Shown piece after piece: positions 54,105 to 64,000 of a stretch of DNA of 64,000 nucleotides. The notes beneath the pieces are model-generated. The model did no database searches and was not told the origin of the DNA. It was given only the letters and a program-made list of their open reading frames with translations. Numbering within the stretch: position 1 is the first letter of the stretch; the number at the start of each line of letters is the position of its first letter. The DNA lies in assembly GCA_037200525.1 (NCBI GenBank), contig JBBCGG010000001.1, positions 2,584,501 through 2,648,500 of the forward strand. The letters run 5' to 3'. Source of the stretch: Methylocella sp. GTDB taxonomy: Bacteria > Pseudomonadota > Alphaproteobacteria > Rhizobiales > Beijerinckiaceae. The position numbers and the translations under genes are program-made.

Positions 54105-54119
54105 GCAAGCAAAAAGCGG
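54105..54119. repeat. Right target-site duplication of the casposon
   Basis: GCAAGCAAAAAGCGG, same orientation as 39572-39586. Removing 39587-54119 would restore a contiguous trpG-to-phosphoesterase spacer. Confidence 0.93.
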
Positions 54120-54151
54120 AGAAGGGTGCAGTTTTGGACAAAAGGGAACCG

Positions 54152-55863
54152 ATGAATATGAAGGATGCGGAGACGACGCCCCCCAATTTGTCACGTCGCG
54201 ACCTTATAAAGGCAACGGCCCTCACCGCTACGCTTGCGGCGACAGGCGCGCCGATTGGGGATCTGGCGGCGCAGGAACAGCCGCATAATAAAGGCTCGGA
54301 GATCGTCAAAGGCATTGTTTTCGAGACATCGCTGGGGCTGGTCCAGAGGCCTGCGGGCGATGCGGGGATTGGCGGCGTTCTCGTCTCGAATGGACGCGAT
54401 GTCGCGCGCACCGGGCCGGACGGGCGCTACAGCCTCCCCATCGAAAATGGGATGGCGGTCTTCGTAATCAAGCCTGCCGGCTATGCGGTTCCGCTCGAGC
54501 CGGTGACGCGGCTGCCGCGTTTTTCCTATATCTATCAGCCGGACGGAACGCCTGTTGAACTGGGTCTGCTCTATCCCGGCCTTTCGCCGACCGGCCCTTT
54601 GCCTGAGTCCGTCGATTTCGGGCTTATCAAGACGGAAGAGCCGGCAAGCTTCGATGTCGTGCTGTTCACCGATCCGCAGCCTGAAAGCCAGGCCGAAGTC
54701 GATTTCATCCGCGACGATGTCGTCAACGGTCTGATCGGCGTCAAAGCCGCCTTCGGACTTACCGCGGGCGACCTGATGTTCGACGATCTCTCATTTTATG
54801 ATCGCTATAATAAGATCATCGCGCAGATCGGTCTGCCTTGGTGGAATATCGGCGGCAACCATGACTTGAATTTTGAAGCGCCTGACGCCCGCTATAGCCG
54901 CGAAACGTTCAAGCGTATTTTCGGCGCAAATTATTATGCGTTCGAATATGGGAAGGCCCTGTTCCTGATGCTGGACAATGTCGATTATCTCGGCGGGGAT
55001 CCGGCCAAACTCCATAGCAAGGCGCGTATCGGGGACGCATTGGCGAGCGGCAGCTCGCTTTCGTCGCCAACGTGCTGCAACAGACCCCCGCCGACCGGCT
55101 GATCGTCATCGTCATGCATATTCCGCTGGAGACCTATCTCGACAAGGACCCGGCGCAGAACACCAGCGATGCGGCTGCTCTTCTTGCGCTGCTCGGCGAT
55201 CGGCCGGCCGTCAGTTTCGCCGGCCACACCCATACGACGGAACATCATTATCTCACGCGCGATGGCCTCGCGCCGCATCATCATCATGTACTGACGGCGG
55301 TGTCCGGCTCATGGTGGAGCGGACCCGCCGACCGGCGCGGCATAGCGACAGCCGACAGTCGCGACGGCAGTCCGAATGGATTCCATATCCTCTCGATCGA
55401 TGGAACTCATTACGCTACGCGGTTTGTCCCGGCGAACGAACCGAACGGGCGCCAGATTCGATTGAGCCTCGACGCCGAATTCCATCGCGAAAAGGAGATC
55501 TTTCGCGATTTTCGAATGGGACAATTGCTCGGTTCGCCGCTGCCGAAAGAGAGCGTCGGCGCCACGACTCTCGTCGTGAATTTCTTCGATGGCGGGCCAA
55601 AAACCAAAGTCGATTTTCGCATTGGCAATGGCGAGGCCAGACCCATGAAGCTTGAAAGGCGAACCGACCCGTTTATCGAGGAGGTCTATGGCCGCAATGC
55701 TGCGACGATCAAGCCCTGGGTGAAGCCCGAACCGTCCTCGCATATCTGGACCGCGCGCCTGCCGGCCGATCTCGAGTCAGGCGCCTACAGCATCAACGTG
55801 CATGTTGTCGATGAATATGGCCGCAACCATTATGACCATCTCGTCTTGGAGGTGACGGGGTAA
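54152..55863 (+). pseudogene. Tat-exported calcineurin-like phosphoesterase, frameshifted
   Basis: The first frame has a twin-arginine signal (LSRRDLIKATALTATLAATG), an N-terminal beta domain (PAGDAGIGGVLVSNGRDVAR) and phosphoesterase motifs FTDPQPES, AGDLMFDDL and GGNHDLNFE, and runs to 55102. The second frame (from ~55050) continues ERQLAFVANVLQQTPADR, VMHIPL and FAGHTHTTEHH to a complete C-terminal domain ending at 55863. The shift lies at about 55030-55060. Joined, the protein is ~570 aa and complete in motifs. Either it is a real inactivation or a sequencing error. It lies just right of the casposon, whose insertion replaced its upstream region. Confidence 0.8.
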
Positions 55864-55930
55864 CGTGGATTGGTCGACTGCGTGCAGCGGGGATAGAAAG
55901 AGAATTCGATTAGATTATTTGGAGTTGTCA

Positions 55931-56494
55931 ATGAAATGCGCAGAAAATTTTGACCGAGATGAATTACTTGGAGTGATGGGGCATTATAAATATCAAACAA
56001 ATTTGACTAAACAACTTGATACTATTTACAATGATAAATTTGATCAAAATATAGTAAATGAAATCGTCCTGTGGAAGATCAACAGATACGCGCGGCTGTC
56101 TGAAGGCGCTTTAAAATCACTAAATGCTCTAAAAAACTTACCTCTGGGGGCTCATCGCGAAGCTCGTCTGCCCCTTGAACAGTTAATGGATCATTCAGGC
56201 ATCGATCTTCCAATGGCGTCGACCCTTCTTCGATTCAGAAACCCGCAAGCTTTTCAGATAATTGATCGCCGCGCATATAGAGCGATATTTTGCGTGCCTT
56301 ATCCACTACATTCGACGACGCCAATAATTAAAAAAATTGATACATACTTCGCCTATCTCGAAAAAGTAATAAAACTATCAATTTCTAAAAATTTAGACTT
56401 TCAGATAATTGACAGAATTTTATACCAATTGGATAAGGATAATAATGGAACTTTAAGTTCGGCAAAAACTGAAAAATATCCCCGGCGCGAATAA
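55931..56494 (+). CDS. AT-rich orphan gene of unknown function
   Basis: 187 aa from ATG 55931, with GGAG 7 nt upstream. It is markedly AT-rich compared with neighbours, indicating transfer. A helical protein; LPMASTLLRFRNPQAFQIID, then RRAYRAIF resembles helix-hairpin-helix-type segments of uncharacterised proteins (pattern LPxASxxLxFxxPxxxxIxDxRxxxAL). It has no membrane segment. It lies convergent with trpE, 2 nt from its stop. Defence or repair is a guess only. Confidence 0.5.
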   Translation: MKCAENFDRDELLGVMGHYKYQTNLTKQLDTIYNDKFDQNIVNEIVLWKINRYARLSEGALKSLNALKNLPLGAHREARLPLEQLMDHSGIDLPMASTLLRFRNPQAFQIIDRRAYRAIFCVPYPLHSTTPIIKKIDTYFAYLEKVIKLSISKNLDFQIIDRILYQLDKDNNGTLSSAKTEKYPRRE

Positions 56495-56496
56495 CT

Positions 56497-58035
56497 TCAT
56501 TGGCCCCGCTTGACGCTGGTTGCGAAGCGCACCGCTTCCTCGGCGGCGCGAAACAAAGCTTGCGCCTTGTTGACGCATTCGCGCTGCTCGTAGGCGGGAA
56601 CGCTATCATAGACGATTCCAGCCCCGGCCTGGACATGCATGACTCCGTCCTTGACGATCGACGTGCGCAAGATGATGCATGTGTCCATCTCGCCCGAAGC
56701 GCCGAAATAGCCGATGCAGCCGCCATAGACGCCGCGCTTATCGGCCTCGAGTTCGTCGATGATCTCCATCGCCCGGACTTTTGGCGCGCCGGAGACCGTG
56801 CCGGCGGGAAAGCCGGCGCATAGCGCATCGATGACGTCATGCTCCAGATCAAGGCTGCCTTCGACGTTCGAGACGATGTGCATGACATGGCTGTAGCGCT
56901 CGATGGCGAATTTCTCCGTCACCTCCACCGAGCCGATCTTCGCAACGCGGCCGACGTCATTGCGGCCAAGATCGAGCAGCATCAAATGCTCGGCGCATTC
57001 CTTTTCATCGGCAAGGAGGTCCGACGCCAAGGCATCATCCTCGGCCTTCGTCTTGCCGCGCCAGCGCGTGCCCGCGATCGGCCGGATGGTGACTTTTCCA
57101 TCGCGGACGCGAACCAGAATTTCAGGGCTCGAGCAGACGATCTGGAACGGCCCGAAGTCGAGATAGCAAAGAAACGGCGAAGGATTGACCCGCCGCAACG
57201 CGCGATAGAGCGAAAAAGCGGGCAGGGCGAAGGGCGCCGAAAAACGCTGAGACAATACCACCTGAAAAATATCGCCGGCGCGAATATATTCCTTGGCGCG
57301 CTCGACCATCTCGTGGAAGCGCATTTCCTCCGTATTGGAGCGCGGCGGGATCGCCGCCAGATAAGGATCGGCGGCAAGCGCTTCTCGCGCCAGCGGTCCT
57401 TCGAGCGTCGCCGTGATTGCTTCAATCCGCTCCATCGCGCGATCATAGGCATCGGCGAAGGGCGCGCCCTGCGTCGGGCGCAACGGCGTCACGACGAAAA
57501 TTTCCTCTTTGACCGCGTCAAAAACGACCATCACCGTCGGGCGCAGCATCATGGCGTCCGGGACGCCGATGGGATCGGGCTTCGGAGCGTCGAGACGCTC
57601 CATCTGGCGCGCCATATCATAGCCGAGATAGCCGAAGACGCCCGCAGCCATTGGCGGCAAGTCTTCCGGCATCTCAATCCGCGACTCGGCGATCAGCGCG
57701 CGCAGCGATTTCAGCGGGGCCTCCGCGCAGGGAGAAAAATCATGCGGATCAGAAAGCGCGCGGCGATTGATTTCCGCCTTGTCGCCCTGGGCGCGCCAGA
57801 GAATGTCGGGGTCGAGGCCGATCATCGAGTAGCGGCCTCGCGCCGCGCCGCCTTCGACCGACTCGAGCAGAAATATGCGGCCCTTTCGGCCCGCGGACAG
57901 TTTCAGAAATGCTGATACCGGCGTTTCGAGATCGGCGATAAGGCGGGTCGAGACAAGGCCGGTCTTGCCCGCCTCGTAGTTCCGCGCGGAAATCTCGAAA
58001 GCATTCCCGTTCATCGGGTCTGTCTTAATATGCAT
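56497..58035 (-). CDS. trpE: Anthranilate synthase component I
   Basis: 512 aa. N-terminal Trp-binding domain with the feedback motif LLESVEGGAARGRYSMIG (ESxxxxxxxRYS). The chorismate domain has IRAGDIFQVVLSQRF, PIAGTRWRG, RNDVGRVAKIGSV, GFPAGTVSGAPKVRAMEIID and YGGCIGYFG. It makes anthranilate with TrpG. It is not fused to TrpG, unlike in some rhizobia. The start overlaps the ppiD stop by 11 nt. The trpGDC genes that normally follow now lie beyond the casposon. Confidence 0.96.
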   Translation of the reverse strand: MHIKTDPMNGNAFEISARNYEAGKTGLVSTRLIADLETPVSAFLKLSAGRKGRIFLLESVEGGAARGRYSMIGLDPDILWRAQGDKAEINRRALSDPHDFSPCAEAPLKSLRALIAESRIEMPEDLPPMAAGVFGYLGYDMARQMERLDAPKPDPIGVPDAMMLRPTVMVVFDAVKEEIFVVTPLRPTQGAPFADAYDRAMERIEAITATLEGPLAREALAADPYLAAIPPRSNTEEMRFHEMVERAKEYIRAGDIFQVVLSQRFSAPFALPAFSLYRALRRVNPSPFLCYLDFGPFQIVCSSPEILVRVRDGKVTIRPIAGTRWRGKTKAEDDALASDLLADEKECAEHLMLLDLGRNDVGRVAKIGSVEVTEKFAIERYSHVMHIVSNVEGSLDLEHDVIDALCAGFPAGTVSGAPKVRAMEIIDELEADKRGVYGGCIGYFGASGEMDTCIILRTSIVKDGVMHVQAGAGIVYDSVPAYEQRECVNKAQALFRAAEEAVRFATSVKRGQ

Positions 58036-59938
58036 CGGGCGCGGCGCCAGCGGCGGCGGAGAAAGCCTGCATATTAAGTTTCACCCCGAGATCGGTTTCG
58101 AGCTTGGTCAGATATTGCGCGAGAAGATCGTCGGCATAACCGTTTTTGATCTCGCCCCCTATCGCCGCAAGGCTCGGGTCGGAGAAGTCTACGGGTGGCG
58201 TCACCGCGTCGATGACCTGAAAAATCAGACGGCCGCCATCGTCCATTCGCGCCGAGCCAACGCCGCGCGGGCCGACATTGAAGACCTGGGCGATGGCGTT
58301 GCTCGGCAGATCCTTGGAGCCGGTCCGTTTGACGGCGCTGGCGTGCTTGATCTCGACATTGCCTTCGGCCGCGGCGATGGCGGCAATTGATTCGCCAGCA
58401 TCGAGGCGCTTTGTTGCGTCCATGCTCTTGGCCGACAAAAGCCTCGCGGTCTCATCATCGCGCCAGGCTTTTTCGACTTCGGGCCGCGCCTCATCGAAGG
58501 TCTTTTGACGCGCCTTGTCGATTTTCGTGACTTCAAACCACTGATAGCCGCCTTCGGGCAGTTTCAGCGTGTCATTGTCCACTCCGATATCGGAGGCGAA
58601 TGCCGCCTTCAGCAAAGCCGGAGCGTTGGTCAGATCGGCGATCGGCGCCCCTTGCGGGTCCTTGCCGGCCGCGTCTACCGCGGCGATCTGCCGCGCATCG
58701 AGACCGACGCTTGCCGCCGCTTCGGTCAGGGACTTGCCGGACGCGCGCTGATCCTCGATCGCATCGTGCAGCCGCGTCACTTCGTCTTTCGCGCGCTGAA
58801 GCGCGATCTCGCGCTTGAGGTCCGCTTCGACTTCGGAAAACGGCTTCACGCTCGACGGCTCGATCTTGGTGACGCGGACGAGCATCGTGCCGAAGCTAGC
58901 CTTGACCGGCTCGCTGACGCCCCCTTCGGGCAGCGAAAAGGCGGCGTCGGCGACATTCTTGTCGACCAGCCCCTCGCGCGTCACGGTTCCGAGACTGGCG
59001 TCCTGCGGCGTCAAATTCGAGGCTTTTAGAAGATCGTCGAAGGTCGCGCCGGCATCGAGTTTTGCGCGGGCCTCTCTGGCTTTCGCCTCATCGTTAAAAA
59101 AGATCTGCTCGACGGCTCGCTTTTCCGGCGTCCCGAAACGTTGCGTCTTGACTTCGTCGTAGCGCTTCTGGGCGTCCGCGTCGGAGACGTCATCGGGCTT
59201 GGCGATCGTCGCTGGCGTCAAAGATAAAGTCACGAGACTGCGATATTCGGGCGTCGCGTAAATTTGTTTGCGATCATCGAAGTATTTCTGCAGCTGCTCC
59301 TGGGGCGGCGGCGCAATGTCTCCTGCGCTGGAGGCAGGCAAGACAAAATAATCGATGCTGCGGGTCTCCGATTGAAAGCGATGAATGGCCTCCAGCATCG
59401 CCTTCGGTAAATCGACGCCTTGGATCATCGCATCGGTGATTTCATGCCGCAAATAGACGCCGCGCTGGTCGCTTACATATGCTTTTTCGGTGAGGCCATT
59501 GTCGCGCAGCAGCTCTTCAAACCGGGTTTGATCGAATTGACCCGTGGCGCCGTGGAACGACGGATCGGCGCTGATCAACTTGGCGATCTGCTGATCGCTG
59601 ATGGCGAGGCCGAGCGCCTGCGCCTGTTGATCGAGCGCCGCCTCATTGACTAGGCGAGAAAGAACTTGCCGATCGAGACCGAACCGCCGCGCCTCTTCGC
59701 TGGAGATGCTGCGCTTTGCCCGTTGCTGCAACCGCTGGAGCTCGTTCTGATAGGCATTGCGGAAGGCGTCGGTCGTGATTTCCGCGCTCCCGACTTGCGC
59801 CAGTTTGTTGGCGCCGAAGCCGCGAAAAATATCGCCGATGCCCCAGATTGCAAAGCTCATGATGATCAGACCCATCACGATCGCCATGATGGTGCGGCCG
59901 ATCCAGCCTTGTGTTGCGGCGCGCATGGCTTCCAACAT
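58025..59938 (-). CDS. Periplasmic peptidyl-prolyl isomerase (PpiD/SurA-like)
   Basis: 637 aa from ATG 59938. One N-terminal span (TIMAIVMGLIIMSFAIWGIG), then a SurA_N-like helical chaperone region (ITTDAFRNAYQNELQRLQQR). A degenerate parvulin domain follows (VEQIFFNDEAKAREARAKLD, then ASLGTVTREGLVDK and FGTMLVRVTKIEPS), then a long C-terminal region. It helps fold outer-membrane and periplasmic proteins. It is upstream of and overlapping trpE, and divergent from tpiA with ~126 bp for both promoters. Confidence 0.87.
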   Translation of the reverse strand: MLEAMRAATQGWIGRTIMAIVMGLIIMSFAIWGIGDIFRGFGANKLAQVGSAEITTDAFRNAYQNELQRLQQRAKRSISSEEARRFGLDRQVLSRLVNEAALDQQAQALGLAISDQQIAKLISADPSFHGATGQFDQTRFEELLRDNGLTEKAYVSDQRGVYLRHEITDAMIQGVDLPKAMLEAIHRFQSETRSIDYFVLPASSAGDIAPPPQEQLQKYFDDRKQIYATPEYRSLVTLSLTPATIAKPDDVSDADAQKRYDEVKTQRFGTPEKRAVEQIFFNDEAKAREARAKLDAGATFDDLLKASNLTPQDASLGTVTREGLVDKNVADAAFSLPEGGVSEPVKASFGTMLVRVTKIEPSSVKPFSEVEADLKREIALQRAKDEVTRLHDAIEDQRASGKSLTEAAASVGLDARQIAAVDAAGKDPQGAPIADLTNAPALLKAAFASDIGVDNDTLKLPEGGYQWFEVTKIDKARQKTFDEARPEVEKAWRDDETARLLSAKSMDATKRLDAGESIAAIAAAEGNVEIKHASAVKRTGSKDLPSNAIAQVFNVGPRGVGSARMDDGGRLIFQVIDAVTPPVDFSDPSLAAIGGEIKNGYADDLLAQYLTKLETDLGVKLNMQAFSAAAGAAPDAY

Positions 59939-60064
59939 ATCTGGCCTATCTCTCTTCAGGGTTGTGGCCAAGCTAGGGCCGGGCGTTTATAAATTCGGGG
60001 GACTATAAGAAGGGCCGCGCGCGCATGCAACGCATGGGCAGCAGCCAAAATCGGAAACATTTCG

Positions 60065-60856
60065 ATGGCAGACAGACAAGGCCAGCTCCGACCGCGCCCG
60101 CTCATCGCCGGAAACTGGAAGATGAACGGTCTGCGCAAAGACCTCGACGAAGCGAAAAAGATTTGTGCGGCCGCGGCCAAAGGCGGCGCGGGCAGGGCGG
60201 AGATCGCAATCTGCTTGCCGGCGACTTTGCTCATGGCCGCCGCCGCAATCTGCGAAAACTCGCCGGTCGCGCTCGGCGGTCAGGATTGCCGCGCCGAGGA
60301 GAACGGCCCCTACACCGGCGACATTTCCCCCGAGATGCTGAAGGATGCAGGCGGGGCGTATGTGATTCTCGGCCATTCGGAGCGCCGCGCCGCTTATGGC
60401 GAGACGAATGAACTCATACGCGCCAAAGCCAAAGGCGCCTTGCGGGCGGGGTTGTCCGCGATCATTTGCGTCGGCGAAACTAAAGCCGAACGGGACGCTC
60501 GCGACGCTTTGCCCGTAATCGGGGCGCAAATGGCGGGTTCGATACCGGAAAATGCGCCTCCCGGGCGCATCGTCATCGCCTATGAGCCGATATGGGCGAT
60601 CGGCAGCGGCTTGACGCCGACCGGCGAGGAGATCGCAGAGATGCATCGCTTCATTCGGGAGCGCGCCAACGCGGATCTCTCCGGGCAAGGCGACAAAATA
60701 CGGATTCTTTATGGGGGGTCGGTCAAACCCAAGAATGCGGCCGAATTGATGGCCATTGATGACGTCGATGGCGCTCTCGTGGGAGGAGCCAGCCTGACGG
60801 CCGCTGATTTCATGGCGATTGCGGGCGTTTTCCGCGAGAGCGGCAGCGTGCGATAG
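60065..60856 (+). CDS. tpiA: Triosephosphate isomerase
   Basis: 263 aa TIM barrel with LIAGNWKMNG (substrate Lys), VILGHSERRAAYGE (catalytic His), the catalytic Glu in IAYEPIWAIGSG and ILYGGSVKPKNA. It interconverts DHAP and G3P. Divergent from ppiD. Confidence 0.96.
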   Translation: MADRQGQLRPRPLIAGNWKMNGLRKDLDEAKKICAAAAKGGAGRAEIAICLPATLLMAAAAICENSPVALGGQDCRAEENGPYTGDISPEMLKDAGGAYVILGHSERRAAYGETNELIRAKAKGALRAGLSAIICVGETKAERDARDALPVIGAQMAGSIPENAPPGRIVIAYEPIWAIGSGLTPTGEEIAEMHRFIRERANADLSGQGDKIRILYGGSVKPKNAAELMAIDDVDGALVGGASLTAADFMAIAGVFRESGSVR

Positions 60857-60857
60857 A

Positions 60858-60873
60858 GAAAAACCGGTTTTTC
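60858..60873. terminator. Perfect 16-bp palindrome after tpiA, possible terminator
   Basis: GAAAAACCGGTTTTTC lies 2 nt after the tpiA stop. It is self-complementary with a T-run on each strand. It may terminate tpiA transcription or be a protein site. The stem has few GC pairs, so the terminator call is weak. Confidence 0.35.
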
Positions 60874-61075
60874 CGCTTTATTCACTAGCCCTCAAGGCTT
60901 CGCGCGGTGTAAGAACCCGTTTCGGAGCGCCTCATTTTTCGCGCGGCTCGTGTTTTAGTTGCGACGCCGCAGCCGATGCCCTTGCGCTCCGAGATCGGAT
61001 TGCGTTCTCCCTTTTGCATTATATGTAAGGGCGAAGGTATTTCGAAACGGGCCAGAAGCTAGAGAGATTCTGTTT

Positions 61076-61474
61076 ATGCAGTCGGTGTTGATCGTCATTC
61101 ACCTCATGATCGTGGTTGCGCTTGTCGTGACCGTGCTTTTGCAACGCTCGGAAGGCGGCGCGCTCGGCGTTGGCGGCGGCGGCGGCTTCATGACCGGACG
61201 CGGACAGGCCAATGTCTTGACGCGCGCGACGGCTATTTTGGCTGCGCTGTTTTTCGCAACGAGCCTTGGCATGACCATTCTCGCCAAGTGGAATCAGGCG
61301 CCTGCATCGATTTTGCAAAGCGTCGCGCCAGCGAAAACAAATGGCCCCGCTCCGGCGGGGCAGGGGACCGGCGGCAATTTGTTGCTTGACCAGCTGAAGA
61401 AGATGGAAGATGCGCGCCCGGCTCCGGCTCAGCCCGCGCCTTCAGAGGCGCCAGTCGCCCCCGCGCCGAATTAG
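61076..61474 (+). CDS. secG: Protein-export membrane protein SecG
   Basis: 132 aa. Two spans: VLIVIHLMIVVALVVTVLLQ and RATAILAALFFATSLGMTIL. The loop SEGGALGVGGGGGFMTGRGQANVLTRAT is the SecG signature. A Pro/Ala-rich tail follows, as in alphaproteobacteria. Part of the SecYEG translocon. In tpiA-secG-pyrG order, typical of the order. Confidence 0.95.
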   Translation: MQSVLIVIHLMIVVALVVTVLLQRSEGGALGVGGGGGFMTGRGQANVLTRATAILAALFFATSLGMTILAKWNQAPASILQSVAPAKTNGPAPAGQGTGGNLLLDQLKKMEDARPAPAQPAPSEAPVAPAPN

Positions 61475-61672
61475 AAGCGACTTCATTTCGAGGCGAGGCC
61501 GAGGCCGGTTCCGCAGCGGAAAATTTGCGAATGAATTGAGACATTTCAGCTTGGCGGACCGAGCCGGCTCGCGCATTGCCTAATTTGCGGGCGCCGCACG
61601 TGGCGCTAATTAGCTGTGGATGGAAACCGGGGGAGCCTCAATCGCTCCTCCAACCCAGTGGAAACCAGATAA

Positions 61673-63313
<1,641 letters not shown>

Positions 63314-63419
63314 TCGCCGTGCAAACGGGGATCAACTTGCGGCGCCTCGCTTGAGCGCGAAAGTCCAAAGCGCTAGCTTGTTCGTACAATAGAAATTCTT
63401 CAGACGATCGGAGCCATAC

Positions 63420-64000
63420 ATGGAATTGCGCCGTCTTGGCCAAACTGACCTGCTTGTTTCGGCGCTCTGCCTCGGAACCATGACCTGGGGCCAGCAGAAC
63501 ACCGAAGCCGAAGGCCACGCGCAGATGGACTATGCGCTGAACCGAGGGATCAATTTTTTTGATACGGCGGAAGCCTATGCGATCCCTCCGCGCGCAGAAA
63601 CCCAAGGCTCGACGGAGCGCATAATCGGAACATGGTTCAAGGCGCGCAAGAACCGGGACAAAGTGATTCTCGCGTCGAAGGTCGTCGGGCGCAGTCAGAT
63701 GAACTGGCTGCGCGGAGGGCCAACTGAGCTCAATCGCAAACACATAACCGCGGCCATCGAGGGCTCGCTCCAGCGGCTGCAGACCGATCATATCGATCTC
63801 TATCAATTGCACTGGCCCGATCGCCCGATGGCCTTGTTCGTTGATCAGACCACCACGTTTCGCGACTTGCCGAAGGGTCCTGAAAACTCAATCGAGGAGA
63901 TCGTCGAAATTCTCGGCGACCTCGTGAAGGCCGGCAAGGTGCGCCATGTCGGCCTCTCCAACGAGACCTCGTGGGGAACCATGCGCTTCGTCAATGCGGC
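63420..64000 (+). CDS. Aldo/keto reductase (Tas-like), 3' end outside window
   Basis: 193 residues visible. Start ELRRLGQTDLLVSALCLGTM, catalytic Asp and Tyr in INFFDTAEAYAIPPR, Lys in VILASKVVG and His in IDLYQLHWPDRP. It has the Tas-type insertion (FVDQTTTFRDLPKGPENSIE). NADPH-dependent carbonyl reductase of unknown substrate. C-terminal half not seen. Confidence 0.9.
   Translation, partial: MELRRLGQTDLLVSALCLGTMTWGQQNTEAEGHAQMDYALNRGINFFDTAEAYAIPPRAETQGSTERIIGTWFKARKNRDKVILASKVVGRSQMNWLRGGPTELNRKHITAAIEGSLQRLQTDHIDLYQLHWPDRPMALFVDQTTTFRDLPKGPENSIEEIVEILGDLVKAGKVRHVGLSNETSWGTMRFVNA

Noticed and set aside
56839-57915. 358-codon plus-strand frame over trpE
   Set aside because: Antisense shadow of trpE, with Arg/His-rich composition typical of GC-rich antisense frames.

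Overview
The window reads as chromosome of a GC-rich alphaproteobacterium, most likely order Hyphomicrobiales (Rhizobiales). The basis is gene order and protein character: ppiD-trpE ... trpG-trpD-trpC-moaC-moeA, dgt-argS-SPOR-scpA-scpB, an ErpA-type Fe-S carrier divergent from dgt, and tpiA-secG-pyrG. A genus cannot be assigned from the sequence alone. Two large mobile elements and one insertion sequence interrupt this core.

Region 1 (842-16135) is a genomic island integrated at the 3' end of tRNA-Trp. A 46-bp copy of the tRNA 3' end lies at 842-887 and the intact tRNA lies at 16091-16166. It carries a tyrosine integrase, a small excisionase-like DNA-binding protein, an SF3-type primase/helicase with a repeat-rich candidate origin behind it, a ParB remnant, and an AvcD-type (P-loop plus cytidine deaminase) anti-phage gene with a structured candidate antitoxin-RNA region. 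It also carries a decayed run of small phage-like genes and a repressor/operator switch. It looks like a phage satellite or degraded prophage carrying a defence gene.

Region 2 (16273-39440) is core chromosome: an FAD-linked oxidase, an eight-heme cytochrome with HEAT/TPR repeats, a GST, an exported peroxiredoxin, an IS5-family element, an AsmA-like protein, erpA, dgt, argS, a SPOR protein, scpA-scpB, cysK, aqpZ, and the moeA-moaC-trpC-trpD-trpG operon on the minus strand.

Region 3 (39587-54104) is the most striking part: a 14.5-kb casposon-like element. It has near-perfect 553/554-bp terminal inverted repeats and a 15-bp target-site duplication (GCAAGCAAAAAGCGG). It encodes a solo Cas1 (E240, H344, D356/E359 retained) with an extra N-terminal putative helix-turn-helix, and a family-B DNA polymerase of the protein-primed/viral type preceded by a small basic protein that could be the terminal protein. 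It also carries a phage-type lysozyme and a tightly overlapping operon of six small membrane proteins, ribbon-helix-helix regulators at both ends, and a GcrA-like fragment. No cas2, CRISPR array, capsid protein or packaging ATPase is recognisable. It could be a bacterial casposon that has acquired, or derives from, a membrane-protein-rich virus-like module integrated by Cas1.

Region 4 (54152-64000) resumes the chromosome: a frameshifted Tat-exported metallophosphoesterase, an AT-rich orphan gene, trpE, ppiD, tpiA, secG, pyrG and the start of an aldo/keto reductase. The casposon sits between trpG and the phosphoesterase, so the tryptophan genes are split into two groups 17 kb apart.
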